Part shown: positions 62,765 through 64,000 of the stretch, piece by piece
Layout of the letters: each line of letters starts with the position of its first letter
Position numbering within the stretch: position 1 is the stretch's first letter
Source of the DNA: Struthio camelus
Taxonomy: Eukaryota > Chordata > Aves > Struthioniformes > Struthionidae
Assembly: GCF_040807025.1 (NCBI RefSeq)
Contig: NC_090943.1
Span: forward strand, 24,457,213 to 24,521,212
DNA: 64,000 nt
Direction: 5' to 3'
Position numbers and translations under genes: made by a program
Notes under the pieces: generated by a model
What the model was told of the DNA's origin: nothing
What the model saw: the letters and a program-made list of their open reading frames with translations, nothing else
Databases searched by the model: none

Positions 62765-64000
62765 GAATAGCACAGCGTCTTTGTGGTTAGACTGTATCAC
62801 AGATGGAACAAGCTGTTTTTCTAATGCAGTTGAAGTCACAAACTCATTCGCAGGATGAAGGAGACAAGGGGAGTGGCTAGAACTGGTGATTGCACAGAGC
62901 AAAAAATATGGAAGGTATACAGTAAGATTTGTAAGACGGCAATGACACCAATGTCTAGAATGTCTTGGATGTAAGTAAATGCATTTTTTAGAAATGAGCA
63001 AATAATAAGAAGATGTACAGAAGAGTTAAGGTGGTCAGAGGAGAAAATGATTTTTGTGGCAATTTGGACCACAGCGAGGAGTATAAGATGAAAGAGTAGA
63101 TAAGTCATACATTTGCTTTGATAAACTGTATGTAGAAAGGTTAAGAATTAGTTATTGTAAGAAAAGACACACGAGCCTTTATAAATGCTAAGTTTTGGTA
63201 AATAAGAAAACTTTTTTATTATATGGCTGATAGTGCACAAAGGCTATAAAGACAAATTGGGAATATGTAGGCGCTATAAGTGAAAATCTTGGCGGTGCTT
63301 TGATTGTCAACAGCTGTTAAGATCTACTTAAGATCCCTAAGAAACAGAGTTAACAGAACAGTTAATAGTTTTAAAGTGAGAAGGATGGTGAATGATGATA
63401 GTGCTTTTTTACGCCTCTTATAGATAAATGATGTAATACATATGGATAAAAGGCAAGCACACAGGGAAAAAGATATTGGGAGTGAAGGGAGATGTGTGAT
63501 AGATATGAGATGTTAAGTCTGAGAGTAAGTAGAAACTAGGCTGGATCAGACATACTACAATCTTGGTTGAAAGCTTAAAGGAGGGATGTCCATATGAATT
63601 GTAAGGGAAGGGCATTGGGTGGATGGGTGTTTACAGAGATTGTCCAGGACATGGTTGCTGTGGAGAGCAAAGGAAAAGTAAGAAAGTAGGGTTGCAGATT
63701 GGAGTAGCCTTGAACCCAACTGTACTGCAAATTGCTGCTTTCTGAAATTCTGCCTGAGCTGACTTTTTATAGATTTTGTAGCAGTTTTAAGAAAGAAAGC
63801 CAGACCAAAATTCTTGAGTCTATTATACGCTAAACAGCTTTTAGCATCTTGATATTTATTAAGCATTAAACAACTCTTTGATGAAAAGAAATGACGTATT
63901 GCTTTAGGCATTGTATATATTTTTTCTCTATGGTTGTGTTCTGTCAAATTCTGTATAATGCTGGTTTTGTATTGTCTGTCCCAAATTTGTATTCGTGCTA

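Larger units (their letters stand above)
57198..64000 (+). other. MINDY3: MINDY3 intron 1 (5' part, runs off the window)
   Basis: Sequence from the exon 1 donor to the right edge is read as intron 1. The first 350 bases are still CpG island, and composition then falls to typical AT-rich intronic DNA. I looked for exon 2, which should encode the family's catalytic GGPCAV-type motif, and did not find it. The intron holds a short GTT repeat near 58170, a T run at 60212-60226, a hAT-like element at 60897-61046 and an A run at 62751-62764. Open frames such as 61967-62197 and 62194-62544 show no domain and no exon-like context, and I treat them as chance frames. Confidence 0.8.

Noticed and set aside
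1..64000. CRISPR arrays, bacterial operons, phage or plasmid genes
   Set aside because: No regular repeat-spacer structure, Shine-Dalgarno-led gene series or prokaryotic protein families were seen. Gene structure, CpG island and repeats are vertebrate.

Overview
The window looks like nuclear DNA of an amniote, most likely a bird. Most of it is AT-rich and CpG-poor, with long stretches lacking coding signal, and there is one dense CpG island at about 56.45-57.55 kb. The interspersed repeats I recognise are decayed CR1-type LINEs, short hAT-like elements with terminal inverted repeats, and one LTR of about 1 kb. That mix and the low repeat density fit a bird better than a mammal, because no Alu-, L1- or B-type elements were recognised. 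The species cannot be named from sequence alone.

Only one protein-coding gene is supported. An ATG at 57101 inside the CpG island opens a 32-codon exon ending at a splice donor at 57198. The peptide, with its ADTIFCRW block, matches the N-terminus of MINDY3 (FAM188A), a Lys48-specific deubiquitinase. The remaining 6.8 kb is intron 1. Exon 2, which carries the catalytic Cys, was not found and should lie beyond the right edge.

Layout: 1-56.4 kb is non-coding DNA upstream of MINDY3. In human the 5' side of MINDY3 faces a large gene-poor interval toward PTER (recalled synteny), and the lack of coding exons here agrees with that. Landmarks are a CR1 fragment (minus strand) at 6.6-7.5 kb, a decayed CR1 reverse-transcriptase region (plus) at 12.4-13.55 kb, a CR1 fragment (minus) at 29.3-29.6 kb, a CR1 fragment (minus) at 45.27-45.7 kb, a probable solo LTR (plus) at 50.76-51.80 kb, and a hAT-like element at 53.38-53.56 kb. 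The promoter and CpG island occupy 56.45-57.55 kb, and intron 1 (57.2-64 kb) carries another hAT-like element at 60.9-61.05 kb.

No bacterial or phage-type system, CRISPR array, rRNA or tRNA gene was seen. The short open frames scattered through the window have no recognisable domains and behave as chance frames; those at 56.3-57.7 kb are long because the DNA is GC-rich. The points most worth a second look are the LTR with its four-copy internal motif 5 kb upstream of MINDY3, the GGCCC and GGC repeats in the MINDY3 promoter, two isolated CpG clusters in the desert, a strongly C-over-G skewed kilobase near 20 kb, and several candidate regulatory elements.
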